From Gammaproteobacteria bacterium (GTDB lineage Bacteria; Pseudomonadota; Gammaproteobacteria; Xanthomonadales; Wenzhouxiangellaceae), in assembly GCA_021772955.1 (NCBI GenBank), contig JAJFKZ010000009.1:1-51745 (forward strand): a DNA stretch of 51,745 bases, written 5' to 3'. The position numbers and the translations under genes were made by a program. Below the pieces are notes generated by a model, which had not been told where the DNA came from, did no database searches, and saw only the letters and a program-made list of their open reading frames with translations. Positions 36,271 to 46,001 of the stretch are shown piece by piece (the first letter of the stretch is position 1; every line of letters begins with the position of its first letter).

Positions 36271-36702
36271 AAATAATCTCCATTGGTTGGCTCAGATTGG
36301 TTTGGGGCTTTGTCCCTGACAGTGATCTGACCGGCCTCGATGCCGGATGCTGACAACAGGCACGATTGAGGCTGTTGCAGGAAATCGTGTTTACCAGAGA
36401 CAGTTACTAAGCGTTGCGTGAATTCCCGATGATTGTTGATCGTATGTGACTACGTGCATAAATCTGGAGTTGTTTTGGCAGGTCTGAACGAGTGTCAGTG
36501 CCTGCGGTTATCCTTGCCATAGTATACGCAAGAAGTGATCTGCCTGCCGATAATATCTGTCTGATGATGTGCAAGCCGGTGTCATTGACACCAGCTGCTC
36601 AGCGCCGTCAGGGAAAACCATGCCAGGGTACGACGTAGTGATTGCGGTCACACCACACTAACCGTGATTTTTCCGGGCAAAATGCGCTTATAAGGTGGTT
36701 GC
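36271..36702. other. Intergenic region upstream of leucine dehydrogenase
   Basis: 430 nt with no supportable ORF, repeat or RNA. It holds the promoter of the ldh-ivd run. No hairpin with a T-run and no operator palindrome was recognised. Confidence 0.45.
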
Positions 36703-36858
36703 TTAGATAAAGCGCAGGCGGACACCTGCTTCACCTGGGCCGGCATGACGACGGCGACGGCGACGATTGCGGCGTTGCGTATCGTCCATTGCGGTGCCGG
36801 TATCCATACGACCCGACGAATGCAGGTTGTTGAATAATTTACTTTTTGTGCTGCTCAT
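36703..36858 (-). CDS. Small arginine-rich protein, 51 aa, unknown
   Basis: Complete ATG-to-TAA frame of 51 codons. The N-terminal half is neutral (STKSKLFNNLHSSGRMDTGT); the second half has QRRNRRRRRRHAGPGEAG, with eight Arg in nine positions around residues 29-37, ending VRLRFI. The CGT/CGC codon choice in the Arg run matches the GC-rich chromosome rather than random DNA. No strong Shine-Dalgarno (only GAG 9 bases upstream). It is not a member of a family I know; the Arg run suggests RNA, DNA or ribosome binding. A repeat-driven CGN run is the alternative. Confidence 0.45.
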   Translation of the reverse strand: MSSTKSKLFNNLHSSGRMDTGTAMDDTQRRNRRRRRRHAGPGEAGVRLRFI

Positions 36859-36991
36859 TTCAATTCTCATACGGTTGTTACAGGTTGCTTGTCGGTGGAG
36901 TCAATCCACGGCTCGTTGCCGTGCTTGCATCTATGACCGTAATAGATCAATAATGTTGCACTATTATGTCAGAATTTGAGAATAAATCAAT

Positions 36992-37420
36992 ATGGTTGAC
37001 CTAAAACGAAGACAGCAGCTGAATGAAGCCCTTGAGCTCATGCACTTCGGGTTCCGCAAGATGATCGAAAAGCCTGACCAATTGCTGGCCAGTCGCGGCA
37101 TGGGTCGCATGCATCATCGCCTGTTGTACTTCATCGGCCGGAATGAGGGCTTGTCGGTGAGTGAACTGAATGAGGTGCTGAAAATCAGCAAGCAGGCACT
37201 GCATCGGCCGTTGCAACAATTGGTCACCCGGGAACTGGTCAGTTCAGAGCCCGATACTAACGACAAGCGTATTCGCCGCTTGACCCTGACCCGCAAGGGC
37301 CGGGCACTGGAAAACCGCTTATCGAGAATGCAACGTAATCAGTTCCGGCGCGTGTTCGCCCAGGTCAGCACTAGCGATGAGCGCGCCTGGCGTAAAGTAA
37401 TGGCACTATTGCGGCAGTGA
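36992..37420 (+). CDS. MarR-family transcriptional regulator
   Basis: 142-aa winged-helix protein: LSVSELNEVLKISKQALHRPLQQLVTRELV (recognition helix) followed by the wing SEPDTNDKRIRRLTLTRKGRALENRL with the conserved D-x-R. The N-terminal helix FGFRKMIEKPDQLLASRGMGRMHHRLL is typical of the dimerisation region. Ligand and targets are unknown. It lies alone, with a 130-nt gap to the divergent small Arg-rich ORF; such regulators often act on a divergent neighbour. Confidence 0.88.
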   Translation: MVDLKRRQQLNEALELMHFGFRKMIEKPDQLLASRGMGRMHHRLLYFIGRNEGLSVSELNEVLKISKQALHRPLQQLVTRELVSSEPDTNDKRIRRLTLTRKGRALENRLSRMQRNQFRRVFAQVSTSDERAWRKVMALLRQ

Positions 37421-37455
37421 AATCGGCTGTGACTGCGGCTGTTGAACTCAGCTGC

Positions 37456-38757
37456 TCAGTCTTCAAATGAGTTGGCAAAAAAAGCGGTGTCGTCATCGTA
37501 GATACGAATCGTTGTAGTGGCATTAGGTCCAGGCGATGCAGTTCCACTGACGGGTACCAATTCAAGTTGGAATGTTTCCGGGAATTCTGGTTCTAGATCA
37601 TTCACAAATGATAACAGCAGCGTTTGGTTCGAACCATTACCAGCGCCCCAACGTAATGACTGACCAGCAGGGAATATGAAATCATTGGATGATTCTGCTG
37701 TGATATCCGAAGATATTGCTGTGTAAGTTACAGGACCAGTCAGGATCCCGGAGCGAATCACAGGCAATTCGATGATACCGGCATCCTCCATAGACTCGAT
37801 CAATGAGGATGTGAATTGAATTTGTTCTGGCCCGGGATCGTCAAAGGTAACGGTTACCGGGCTTCCCGAAAGTGCCTGATTGCCGATTGAGGCAGAGATC
37901 TGGTTGTCTCCAGGTATCAAGCTGATCATCTCTACAGTGCAATTGCCATTAAAGACACAAGAGTCGTCAATCAGTAAACCTTCGCCACTGGCAATGGTGA
38001 AATTCACGACAGCATTTATTACTAAATTACCATTGTTGTTGCGCACTGTAGCACGCAGGGTGTTCATGTCGGTGCCGTCGGCCAATGCACTGTCAGTCAC
38101 AACAGTCAATGTACTCTGACTGAAATCGATGTCACCCGGATTGATTTGAATTTCAACAACGGTCTCGTTGTTAATCAAAAACTCCTCTTCAATGATGGTG
38201 CTGGCAGTTGCATTGATCTGCGCATCAAGCAATGGGCTTATCGCTGAGAATTGGAGCAGGGCGGTGCTGGTATTGCCTTCAGTCACATCGCCAAATCTGC
38301 ACTCTATACTGGTTGCTGAAATCGCGTCACACTGTTGATGTGGAGCGACAAACGCGAATGCTGCATCGTACTCAAAAGTCACAAGGCTATCAGGAGCACA
38401 GTCTCGTCCACGATTAAGCAACTCGGTGCGGAGAAATACATCGTCACCAACCAGGACAGAGGGGTGCTCTATGCTCTCAGCTGACAACGACAGGTCCGGC
38501 AACAACGGGATACCGCTGCTGTCGACGGCACCATCAAAACATTCTGTCCCGAACATAGGTTCAGGTGAGACCCCTGCGAGCAAGCGTTGGTCACCGGACA
38601 GCATGGAAAAGTCATCGCCCGCCACTAATCCATTCAGGTCACTGTGACCGTGATCAGTACTTTGCTGCCCGTTTTCAACAGCCACCGCAGCGGGGCCAAG
38701 ATTGGTCATGGCAAGCGAAAGAATGATTGCCTTGCCGGAAATCTTTTTGTCAGTCAT
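37456..38757 (-). CDS. Secreted multi-Ig/Calx-beta protein with FE tail
   Basis: 433-aa exported protein. Signal peptide-like N terminus (IILSLAMTNLGPAAVA). A DUF11/CARDB-like beta domain spans about 87-205 (PDLSLSAESIEHPSVLVGD). A Big_1/invasin-like Ig domain spans about 215-305 (LADGTDMNTLRATVRNNNGN). A Calx-beta-type domain spans about 312-422, ending ATTTIRIYDDD. The last residues FFANSFED resemble the short FxxxFE C-terminal tail found on many secreted proteins of Xanthomonadales-related bacteria. Likely a cell-surface or released adhesion protein. Isolated between marR and the glycan operon. Confidence 0.72.
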   Translation of the reverse strand: MTDKKISGKAIILSLAMTNLGPAAVAVENGQQSTDHGHSDLNGLVAGDDFSMLSGDQRLLAGVSPEPMFGTECFDGAVDSSGIPLLPDLSLSAESIEHPSVLVGDDVFLRTELLNRGRDCAPDSLVTFEYDAAFAFVAPHQQCDAISATSIECRFGDVTEGNTSTALLQFSAISPLLDAQINATASTIIEEEFLINNETVVEIQINPGDIDFSQSTLTVVTDSALADGTDMNTLRATVRNNNGNLVINAVVNFTIASGEGLLIDDSCVFNGNCTVEMISLIPGDNQISASIGNQALSGSPVTVTFDDPGPEQIQFTSSLIESMEDAGIIELPVIRSGILTGPVTYTAISSDITAESSNDFIFPAGQSLRWGAGNGSNQTLLLSFVNDLEPEFPETFQLELVPVSGTASPGPNATTTIRIYDDDTAFFANSFED

Positions 38758-38937
38758 AGTATCGCCCTAGATTAATTAACAGCCGAAAGCGTCGTGACGC
38801 ATATCCGGCCGTGATCACACCCCGATTGATCAACCCTTGGAGAAGCACACATCCTTGATCTGGCTTGCACCAACCCGCCGCTATACTTGCGGCTTGCTTA
38901 TATACCTGCAGCTTACTTATTTTGAGCATAACAGATT

Positions 38938-40092
38938 TTATTTATTGTGTAAATTGAGGCGGCGGTCAACCTGTCGAAACAGGTGCAGATTCATTGGCCC
39001 CTCGACATCACGGGCATACAGCAGCGCAAGCATGACGAGCAGTGCAGCAAACAGCAAATAAACCGGCACTAGCAGATCGGTATTGGCCAGCGCATCACGC
39101 AAGCCGATCCGGTATAGCCAGCCTAGTGCAATGCTGTGCAGCAGATAAAGGGTGTAGGTGCCTGCACCCAGTAATGCTGCAGTGCGTGGCCATGGGGCAT
39201 GACCTGCTTGCTGCAGACCGATGCAGCCTGCCACCAGCAGCAATGCGCCGGGAGCAAAAATGGCAACGCGTTGCGGTGTGTAATAGCCGGAAATCAGGCG
39301 GCCGTCAAACACATTGGCATTGATCCAACAGCCAAGCGTAATCAGTATAACGCCCGCCAGCAGCATAAGACCGGGTTTGGGCAGGGTCTTGTTTCGAAGA
39401 ATGTGTGCGATCAGGCAACCACCAATAAACTCCAGCTGGTAGGGTGACAGCCACAGTCGCCACAGCCAGGATGCTGCAGTCAGCTTCGCTTCTGAGTACA
39501 CCTCAAGCACCATTGAGCTGTACACAGTGCCGATGAGCACGAGGATGGCAGCAGCGATCAAAGTGTATGCTCTACTGCGATCGCGCAGCCAGATTAACAT
39601 CGTCATCAGCAGATAAAACACCAACACATGGGTCAATGTCCAGGCCACCGGAATAACTTGAGTATCGATATCCTGCGGCCATAAAAACAAGCTGCGCAAC
39701 CAGTCTTTGTGTGCCAGCAACAATGGTGCCCAGTACCAAAGCTGGATGGCTGTAAGCAGCAAAAATACCCAATAGACAGAAAAAACTCTAATCAGACGTC
39801 TGAGCATGAATCGCAGCGCTTCGCGTCGGCCATATGCGCCGTAGCTAGCTGTCCAGATTACCGTGCCGCTGATGACAAAGAAAATATCTGGCCCGGCACC
39901 TGCCACATACCAGACCGCCTTAATCCAGCCACTTTCCTGGCCTCCGGCTGCCCAAACATGCGGTGCCATGTGACCCAGCAAAATGGCACAAGCGGCAACA
40001 AAGCGCAGCAACTCGATATTGCAATAAAAAGCAGCCGGGTCATCAAAACGACTGCCTCCGCGATGAATAATGGCCGCTGATGGTATGGGCAT
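38938..40092 (-). CDS. Acyltransferase 3 family membrane protein
   Basis: 384-aa integral membrane protein with about ten helices of the acyltransferase 3 (OafA/NodX) family. The N-terminal RFVAACAILLGHMAPHVW contains the conserved His used in catalysis. These enzymes O-acetylate (or otherwise acylate) exported glycans, LPS O-antigen or exopolysaccharide. It is the last gene of the operon, 5 nt after the TylF-like methyltransferase, suggesting it decorates the glycan built by the large glycosyltransferase. Confidence 0.88.
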   Translation of the reverse strand: MPIPSAAIIHRGGSRFDDPAAFYCNIELLRFVAACAILLGHMAPHVWAAGGQESGWIKAVWYVAGAGPDIFFVISGTVIWTASYGAYGRREALRFMLRRLIRVFSVYWVFLLLTAIQLWYWAPLLLAHKDWLRSLFLWPQDIDTQVIPVAWTLTHVLVFYLLMTMLIWLRDRSRAYTLIAAAILVLIGTVYSSMVLEVYSEAKLTAASWLWRLWLSPYQLEFIGGCLIAHILRNKTLPKPGLMLLAGVILITLGCWINANVFDGRLISGYYTPQRVAIFAPGALLLVAGCIGLQQAGHAPWPRTAALLGAGTYTLYLLHSIALGWLYRIGLRDALANTDLLVPVYLLFAALLVMLALLYARDVEGPMNLHLFRQVDRRLNLHNK

Positions 40093-40097
40093 GCTAT

Positions 40098-40973
40098 TTA
40101 ACCGGCCTGTTTGCGCCAGGCCACGGCATGGTCATCGATTGGCTGCAACGCTGTGTGAATGTTGTGCTGCTGGCGGAAGGCATCGACCGCCTCCCGGCAC
40201 GGTGGCAGAATGCCATAGTCATCAATGATGATCCAGCCACCGGGCTGCAGCTTGTGATAGAGCGCCTGCAGCACGGCGTCGGTGGAGCTGTACAGATCGG
40301 CGTCGATGCGCAGCAGCGCCAGCTGGCCGATCTCGGCATGTTGCAGGCTTTGTTCAAACCAGCCGGGCAAAAACCGCATCTGGTCATCCAGCAGATGATA
40401 GCGGCGCATGATGTTTTCGACTGTTTCCTGATCGACGCTGAGCACCGGCAATATGCTGGCATCCAGAGGATAGTCCAGATCACTGGCATGACTGGATTTC
40501 GGCACGCCGGCAAATGAATCCGCCGCCCATACCACCCGGTCGTGCACTTCATGTGCCGCCAGCACCGCGCGTAGCAGCATGCAGCAGCCACCGCGCCAGA
40601 CCCCGGCCTCGAGCAGGTCACCGGGGATGTTGTCGGTCAGGATCTGCTCGACACATTGTTGCAGGTGATCCAGCCGCCGCCGGCCAACCATGCTGTGTGC
40701 ATATTCTGTGTAGTTGCGCAGGTCGGGTTGATTACGACGCACATGGCCGGGCGCCAGCCGCAGATGGATTGTCTCGCCATTTCGTTTGGCCTGAGTGATG
40801 GCATCGCGCAGGCTGACGTCTTCACGCGCCTGCCAGAACAGTTCCAGATCCACTGGCTGTTCATGCGCCGTACACAAAACCGTGTACAGCAGCTGTGCCT
40901 CCAATTCCGGGTACAGTTCATTGAGAACGGCGCTTTTAATCAGTTCCAGGTAGCGCTGTCGAAGCGTCATCAT
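40098..40973 (-). CDS. TylF/MycF-family O-methyltransferase
   Basis: 291-aa SAM-dependent methyltransferase of the TylF/MycF family, which methylates sugar hydroxyls in macrolide and surface glycan pathways. Motifs are GDLLEAGVWRGGCCMLLRAVL (SAM site, about residues 117-137), VVWAADSFAGVP, LALLRIDADLYSSTDAVLQALY and GGWIIIDDYG (metal/acid cluster). It lies 4 nt after the giant glycosyltransferase and 5 nt before the acyltransferase, so it is co-transcribed and probably methylates the product glycan. Confidence 0.9.
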   Translation of the reverse strand: MMTLRQRYLELIKSAVLNELYPELEAQLLYTVLCTAHEQPVDLELFWQAREDVSLRDAITQAKRNGETIHLRLAPGHVRRNQPDLRNYTEYAHSMVGRRRLDHLQQCVEQILTDNIPGDLLEAGVWRGGCCMLLRAVLAAHEVHDRVVWAADSFAGVPKSSHASDLDYPLDASILPVLSVDQETVENIMRRYHLLDDQMRFLPGWFEQSLQHAEIGQLALLRIDADLYSSTDAVLQALYHKLQPGGWIIIDDYGILPPCREAVDAFRQQHNIHTALQPIDDHAVAWRKQAG

Positions 40974-40977
40974 GGCA

Positions 40978-43900
40978 TCAATTCCATTGGGTTATCGCGC
41001 TGCGCCATTGCGGCAGTTGCCGGCTCAGCAGGTGATGTTCCTGCAGCCAGGCCTGCATCTGTGCGCCGTGGCTGTGACGAAGCCCGGGCTCCTGTTGATA
41101 GCGCATGATGGCATCAGTCCAGTCAGCGCTGTTGTTGTCAACAGCAAGCGCCGGCGTGTCAGCATAACAGCCGACGCGGCTGGCGATCACCGGCAGTCCG
41201 AGTGCGGCATATTCAAGGATCTTTAGCATGCTTTTACAGCGGTTGAACGGGTTATCCAGCAATGGTGCCACGGCAACATCAAGATCAAGGCGGCACAATG
41301 CTTGCGGATAATCGATAAAGTCTACTGCCGCGTGACATTCTGCCAGGTGCTCGCGAATCCGTGGCGGGCAGTGTCCGAGCACGATCCAGTCCACCGTCGA
41401 AGCGCTGGCCTGCATGACCGGTTCCAGTATGGCCAGATCACCATCGTGCTGGGCGCCGCCAGCCCAGCCAACGCGCAGTCTGTTGCTGGCCCGCTCTGAG
41501 CGGTTGCCATTTCTGACCCTCATCGCCTGGCCCAGGTCGCACCAGGGTTGTTCCGGCAGCGCATTGTGGATCACGCGTAGGTCATCATGCAGTCCGGTGT
41601 ACGCCGTGGCCAGGCCATTGCTGGTAACGATAATACGATCGGCCAGCGCGGCGGCATGCTGCAGTCGATCGGCAATGTCGGCCGGGTTTAGCCGGGCGTA
41701 AGGGTTGTAGTCGGGCAGATCAGTGAGCAGGTCATCAATCAGCAGCACGATTTTCATGGGCAGTCGCTGGCTTGCCAGTTGCAGTTGCTGCAGGGCGTGA
41801 TCATTGAGCCAGTGCAGGCACAGCAATACATCAGTCTGCATCAAGCCGAAGGCAAAGGCATCCGGAGCGGAGTGTTGATCGAGCTGATGCACATGGTGCT
41901 GCTCAATTGATGCCTCTGCCAGCAGCGCCTGCAGCGGCTGCATCACCCGATACTGCGCCGCGGCCCAGGCGTTGTTGACGACACTGCTGATCACCGGCAG
42001 GTTGCTGGCAGGCCGGTAGCGGCGACTGCAGCGATCGCGGTCATCCAGCTGCTGGCCCGGGCGACGTCCTGACTCGACCTGCCAGCGCCAGGGATCGGGC
42101 AGATAACGAGGCCTTGCCGGTCGGGTTTCGGAGCGGCTTTGCAGTGGCTCCGGCGCGCTGCTGGTGAGCAGGGTAACGGCGCCGACGGCCAGCGCGTTGC
42201 AGTCCACGGGATATGCGGCAAGTCGTGCGCTGACCGGCAACTGCGGCCACTGTTGCAAAAGGTTTTTGCTGTGTGCCGCAGCAGTATCGCTGGCGCCGGA
42301 TTGCCGGAAATGTTGGCAGTTGAGCAAGACGCAGTCGGCAAGCACGTCCGCGTGCAGGCTGGCCGGGCGAGCCAAGGCGGTGGCATGCAGCCCGTGTTTG
42401 ACCATGCGCTGTGTCAGGCTGCGATACAGCCCGCTGCTGCAGGCGCTGTAGGCAATGGGCAGCATACTGCCGCTGGCCAGACGCAATTGCGGGGCAACTG
42501 CGCTGGCCTGATGCTGTTCGGCGAAGGTTAGCAGAGCGCACAGCGAACTGTCTGTCAGGCCACGTATGCCATCGTGTACGTGCAGCAGGTAATCACATTG
42601 CGGCCAGCCGGGCAGAACCGGCAAGGCACCGGGCAAGATGGTCTCCAGCGTCAATTGCAGCTGCTCATTGCTATCGCTGAGCATGGCCTGCCAGTTGTCC
42701 AGTACAGCTGCATGGGCTTGTTCGGACAAGGCCCAGATGCAGACATGAACACGTAGCTTACGCGACAGGCTGTGTTGCAGTGTCCAGCCCATGTCGAGGT
42801 CATGCGCAGATTCAATGCTGCCGGTGTTGACCAGGCCGTGACGCTTTAGCGTTTGTAGCAGGTCGTGGCGCTGGCCCAGGCGGCAGTCGGCAGCAATGTT
42901 CTGATCCAGCCGGTGATAGAGGATTTGCGGCAGATGCAGCACGGTATTCTGCTTATGCCCGGCCTGCTGTGCCATAGCCTGATTTGCCAATGACAGGGCT
43001 TCGGCCTCCAGCAGACTGGCCGCAGCTGAACGCCGCCAGAAGTCGGCACGGACGAACAGTCCGTGCAGTAGAACAGGCTGATACTGCATGATGGCCAGGT
43101 CGTGATCCGGTTTCAACGCCGGGGCGTAGAACTGCTCGCTGGCGGACACGTGGTCATGATTGGCATAGATGACGTCGGTGTGCTGCTGTGCGGCCGCCGC
43201 CAGCCAGTCCCGGCAGCTGGCCTGCAGCAGATCACCGGACTCGACCCAGACCAGCCAGGCTGTTGGATGTTGTGCAATCAGTGTCTGCATTGCAGTTACA
43301 TCGGTTGTGGCCAGGCAATGCAGATTGTCCTGCACAGTTGTGTGATGGAGTGCTTGAGCGCCGAGCACTACCACAACCGCTGCGAGCTCGCGCACGCTGG
43401 CGAGAGTTTGCGCCAGCCTGAGGTCATGATTGCGCCTGCAGTCGATCAGCACGATTAATTCCGGCAAAGTACTGCCCAAACTTACCCCAGGCAAGGGCGG
43501 ATGCAGCGCTAGACAATCGGCAGCCTTTGGCGCTGCCAGTGGCGGGCCTGCACTGCTGACCTGTTGGCTGCAGTCGTGCTGGCCAAGGTGCTGGCCAAGG
43601 TGCTGGCCATTGGCGTGTGCCGCCGCCGGTTGCAACAGTTGCTGATACAGCTTCAGATAATCGTTGCTGCAGTCGTCCATGCTGCGATGCGGTTGTTGCT
43701 GTAGTCTGTCACGCATCAAGACCAAAGCGGCACGACCTGCGGCGCTGGCCAACCAGGTCAATTTCTGTTGCCACGCCGGTGGTTCAAATGGCGCCAGCAA
43801 ATAGCCGTCAATGCCGTCTGTGATGCGGTCAGACAGGGCACCATGTGCACTGGCCAGCGGTATGACTCCAGTCGACCAGGCTTCACTCAGCAGGATTGAA

Positions 43901-45834
43901 AAACTTTCTTCGTAGCGTGATGGCAATAGCAGCAGATCCACCTTCTGCATCAGCTCCAGCAGCAGGTCATGCGACAAGGCGCCGTGCATGGTGAAGCTGT
44001 CTGACGGCGCACCAGGTCCATTGCGGCACTCGCCGGCAATATGAAAATGCACGTCCAGGCCCTGTTGCTGAGCGTGAGTGATCAACACCTGCAGCATCTG
44101 GTAGCCTTTCAGTTGGTAATCACCGCCGCAAAACAGCAATTGCAAGGTCGCTGATGAACTCTGCTCTGGCGCAGCAGCCAACGAACTGTGCCGCCGGTTG
44201 GTTTCGACGCCGTGTGCTATGACCTGCATTTTTTCGCGCAGCGACGGGTCCAGCCCGTTGGCAATGGCATCGGCCAGATACTGGCTGGGCACGATGATGG
44301 CGTCGGCGGCTTGCAGCGCGCGGGTGGAAAACCGCCGACGCGCCTGCAGGTAGGTCGGCAAGGGCGGCACCTGCGTCTCCGGCCGGGCCTGATAGCGTGG
44401 TTGCAGGCAATCCAGACAGCTTTTACTGGCGCCGGCATAGGCCTGCTGACAGGGCACCAGTTCTGGCCGCAGCATCATGTTGTAGTCCGGGCACAGGTGG
44501 TAATGACAATGCAGCGACACCACCACCGGCAGGCCAAGCCGATGCGCCAGCAGTGGCAGCAACAGACTGTCCCAGCCGATCAGATAATGCACGTGCACCA
44601 TGGCGTAATCGCCCTGCAGCAGCAGTCTGGTGAAATACCGCTCGATCCACGGATTGGACAGATCGGCAGCCTGTGACTGCACGGTCTGATTGACCAGCCG
44701 ATAGTCAGCATTGAGCTTGATCACTTCCAGCTCGCTGTGCCCATCGACAACAAACTGGTCCGCCCAGCCCTGGCTTTGTCCGACACACATCAAGGTGGCA
44801 GGATACCTTGGCGAGATGCGTTGCAGCAGACCATCGACAAACACCTCTGTGCCACCGATGCTGTCCACGCTGTGGGTAATATGCAGAACGCGTCTGGCGC
44901 TGGTGCAGCGCTGCTTTATGGCGCCGGTTTTGAGCGCCTCGCGCAATTCCAGCAGCGGATTATCACGCCACCAGTTGCGGGTTTCCTGCGCATAATCCGG
45001 CCAGCGTTCGTGCACCATCAGTTCATGCAGACGCCGCCTGCTACGAATTTCATCGCCGTCACCAAAACTCGCTGAACCCCGGTGACTGACAAAGCATCGC
45101 GGTGCCGCAACGATGCGCAGTCCGTGCGTGCGCGCACGCAACGAATAGTCCACTTCCTCGCCATAACCCGGTGCGAATGCCGCATCCAGCAAACCGATGC
45201 TGTGCACGGTCTGGTGGCGGATGTACATGCAAAAGCCGACCGCGGTAGGCAGCTCAATCAGCTCATCACCGGCGTGCTGATCACACAATGCCGCCAATTG
45301 TTCGCCGGATGTGTCCGCCAGCATCGGACTGGCGGCTACCGTCAGCAAGGTGGCGTTGTCTGATACCGGACAGACAATTCCGATGCTGGCATCGGCACCG
45401 GCTGCGCGCTGCAGATGTTCGATCCAGCGGGCGTACACCACGGTATCGCTGTTGAGCACGATAACGTCGGTGTCACTCTCGCGCAGTGCCGCATTGACGT
45501 TGCCGACAAAGCCCAGATTGTGCTCGCGACGATGCAAGTAACAGCGTTCAGGATGTTGTTCAACAGTGGCCTGCAGCAGGGCTACGGTGGCGGCATCATC
45601 GCTGGCATCGTCCAGCAGCAGAATGGGGATGTTGGTCGGTGTATGTTGCAACACGCTGGCGAGACAGGCGGCCAGACTGTCGGCAGCATTAAACACCGGC
45701 AGCAGGATCTGCACATTCAAAGCTGCTTGCTCCGCTGCTTGCTCAGCTGCTGGCGGGCAAGCTACGCGATGCGGTGGTGTGGTTGTCAGCGCCTGATGGC
45801 AACAGTGTGCAAGCAGTTGGTCAATGCTGTCCAA
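40978..45834 (-). CDS. 1618-aa multidomain glycosyltransferase (GT2-GT4 plus two more modules)
   Basis: Four modules in one chain. Residues 40-300: GT2, with LLLDDASDD, VIVLNSDTVV (DxD-like) and GYGEEVDYSLRARTHG. Residues 312-740: GT4, with HITHSVDSIGGTEVFVDGL, a Cys cluster (LCPDYNMM, SCLDCLQPR) and RYEESFSILLSEAWSTGVI (Ex7E). Residues about 790-1190: a degenerate GT2-like region (WLVWVESGDLLQASCRD). Residues about 1230-1610: GT4-like, with LRVGWAGGAQHDGD and NRCKSMLKILEYAALGLPVI. A short LGQH repeat (HLGQHLGQH) marks the linker after module 2. It probably assembles several sugars on a lipid or protein carrier for surface glycan. Heads an operon with methyltransferase and acyltransferase. 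Confidence 0.85.
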   Translation of the reverse strand: MDSIDQLLAHCCHQALTTTPPHRVACPPAAEQAAEQAALNVQILLPVFNAADSLAACLASVLQHTPTNIPILLLDDASDDAATVALLQATVEQHPERCYLHRREHNLGFVGNVNAALRESDTDVIVLNSDTVVYARWIEHLQRAAGADASIGIVCPVSDNATLLTVAASPMLADTSGEQLAALCDQHAGDELIELPTAVGFCMYIRHQTVHSIGLLDAAFAPGYGEEVDYSLRARTHGLRIVAAPRCFVSHRGSASFGDGDEIRSRRRLHELMVHERWPDYAQETRNWWRDNPLLELREALKTGAIKQRCTSARRVLHITHSVDSIGGTEVFVDGLLQRISPRYPATLMCVGQSQGWADQFVVDGHSELEVIKLNADYRLVNQTVQSQAADLSNPWIERYFTRLLLQGDYAMVHVHYLIGWDSLLLPLLAHRLGLPVVVSLHCHYHLCPDYNMMLRPELVPCQQAYAGASKSCLDCLQPRYQARPETQVPPLPTYLQARRRFSTRALQAADAIIVPSQYLADAIANGLDPSLREKMQVIAHGVETNRRHSSLAAAPEQSSSATLQLLFCGGDYQLKGYQMLQVLITHAQQQGLDVHFHIAGECRNGPGAPSDSFTMHGALSHDLLLELMQKVDLLLLPSRYEESFSILLSEAWSTGVIPLASAHGALSDRITDGIDGYLLAPFEPPAWQQKLTWLASAAGRAALVLMRDRLQQQPHRSMDDCSNDYLKLYQQLLQPAAAHANGQHLGQHLGQHDCSQQVSSAGPPLAAPKAADCLALHPPLPGVSLGSTLPELIVLIDCRRNHDLRLAQTLASVRELAAVVVVLGAQALHHTTVQDNLHCLATTDVTAMQTLIAQHPTAWLVWVESGDLLQASCRDWLAAAAQQHTDVIYANHDHVSASEQFYAPALKPDHDLAIMQYQPVLLHGLFVRADFWRRSAAASLLEAEALSLANQAMAQQAGHKQNTVLHLPQILYHRLDQNIAADCRLGQRHDLLQTLKRHGLVNTGSIESAHDLDMGWTLQHSLSRKLRVHVCIWALSEQAHAAVLDNWQAMLSDSNEQLQLTLETILPGALPVLPGWPQCDYLLHVHDGIRGLTDSSLCALLTFAEQHQASAVAPQLRLASGSMLPIAYSACSSGLYRSLTQRMVKHGLHATALARPASLHADVLADCVLLNCQHFRQSGASDTAAAHSKNLLQQWPQLPVSARLAAYPVDCNALAVGAVTLLTSSAPEPLQSRSETRPARPRYLPDPWRWQVESGRRPGQQLDDRDRCSRRYRPASNLPVISSVVNNAWAAAQYRVMQPLQALLAEASIEQHHVHQLDQHSAPDAFAFGLMQTDVLLCLHWLNDHALQQLQLASQRLPMKIVLLIDDLLTDLPDYNPYARLNPADIADRLQHAAALADRIIVTSNGLATAYTGLHDDLRVIHNALPEQPWCDLGQAMRVRNGNRSERASNRLRVGWAGGAQHDGDLAILEPVMQASASTVDWIVLGHCPPRIREHLAECHAAVDFIDYPQALCRLDLDVAVAPLLDNPFNRCKSMLKILEYAALGLPVIASRVGCYADTPALAVDNNSADWTDAIMRYQQEPGLRHSHGAQMQAWLQEHHLLSRQLPQWRSAITQWN

Positions 45835-46001
45835 GTGTGTTCAGCCCCTGTCAGGTCAAAATCGTTACCGATGTTAACACCATTTTGAACATAACTATTT
45901 AGTCACGATAAGCAGCAGTCATGGCGTTTGGCGCAGGCATGGAATAGTCGCGCTACAATAGCGGTCTGGATCCAATAACCCGAATACTGGAAACCGAACT
46001 G

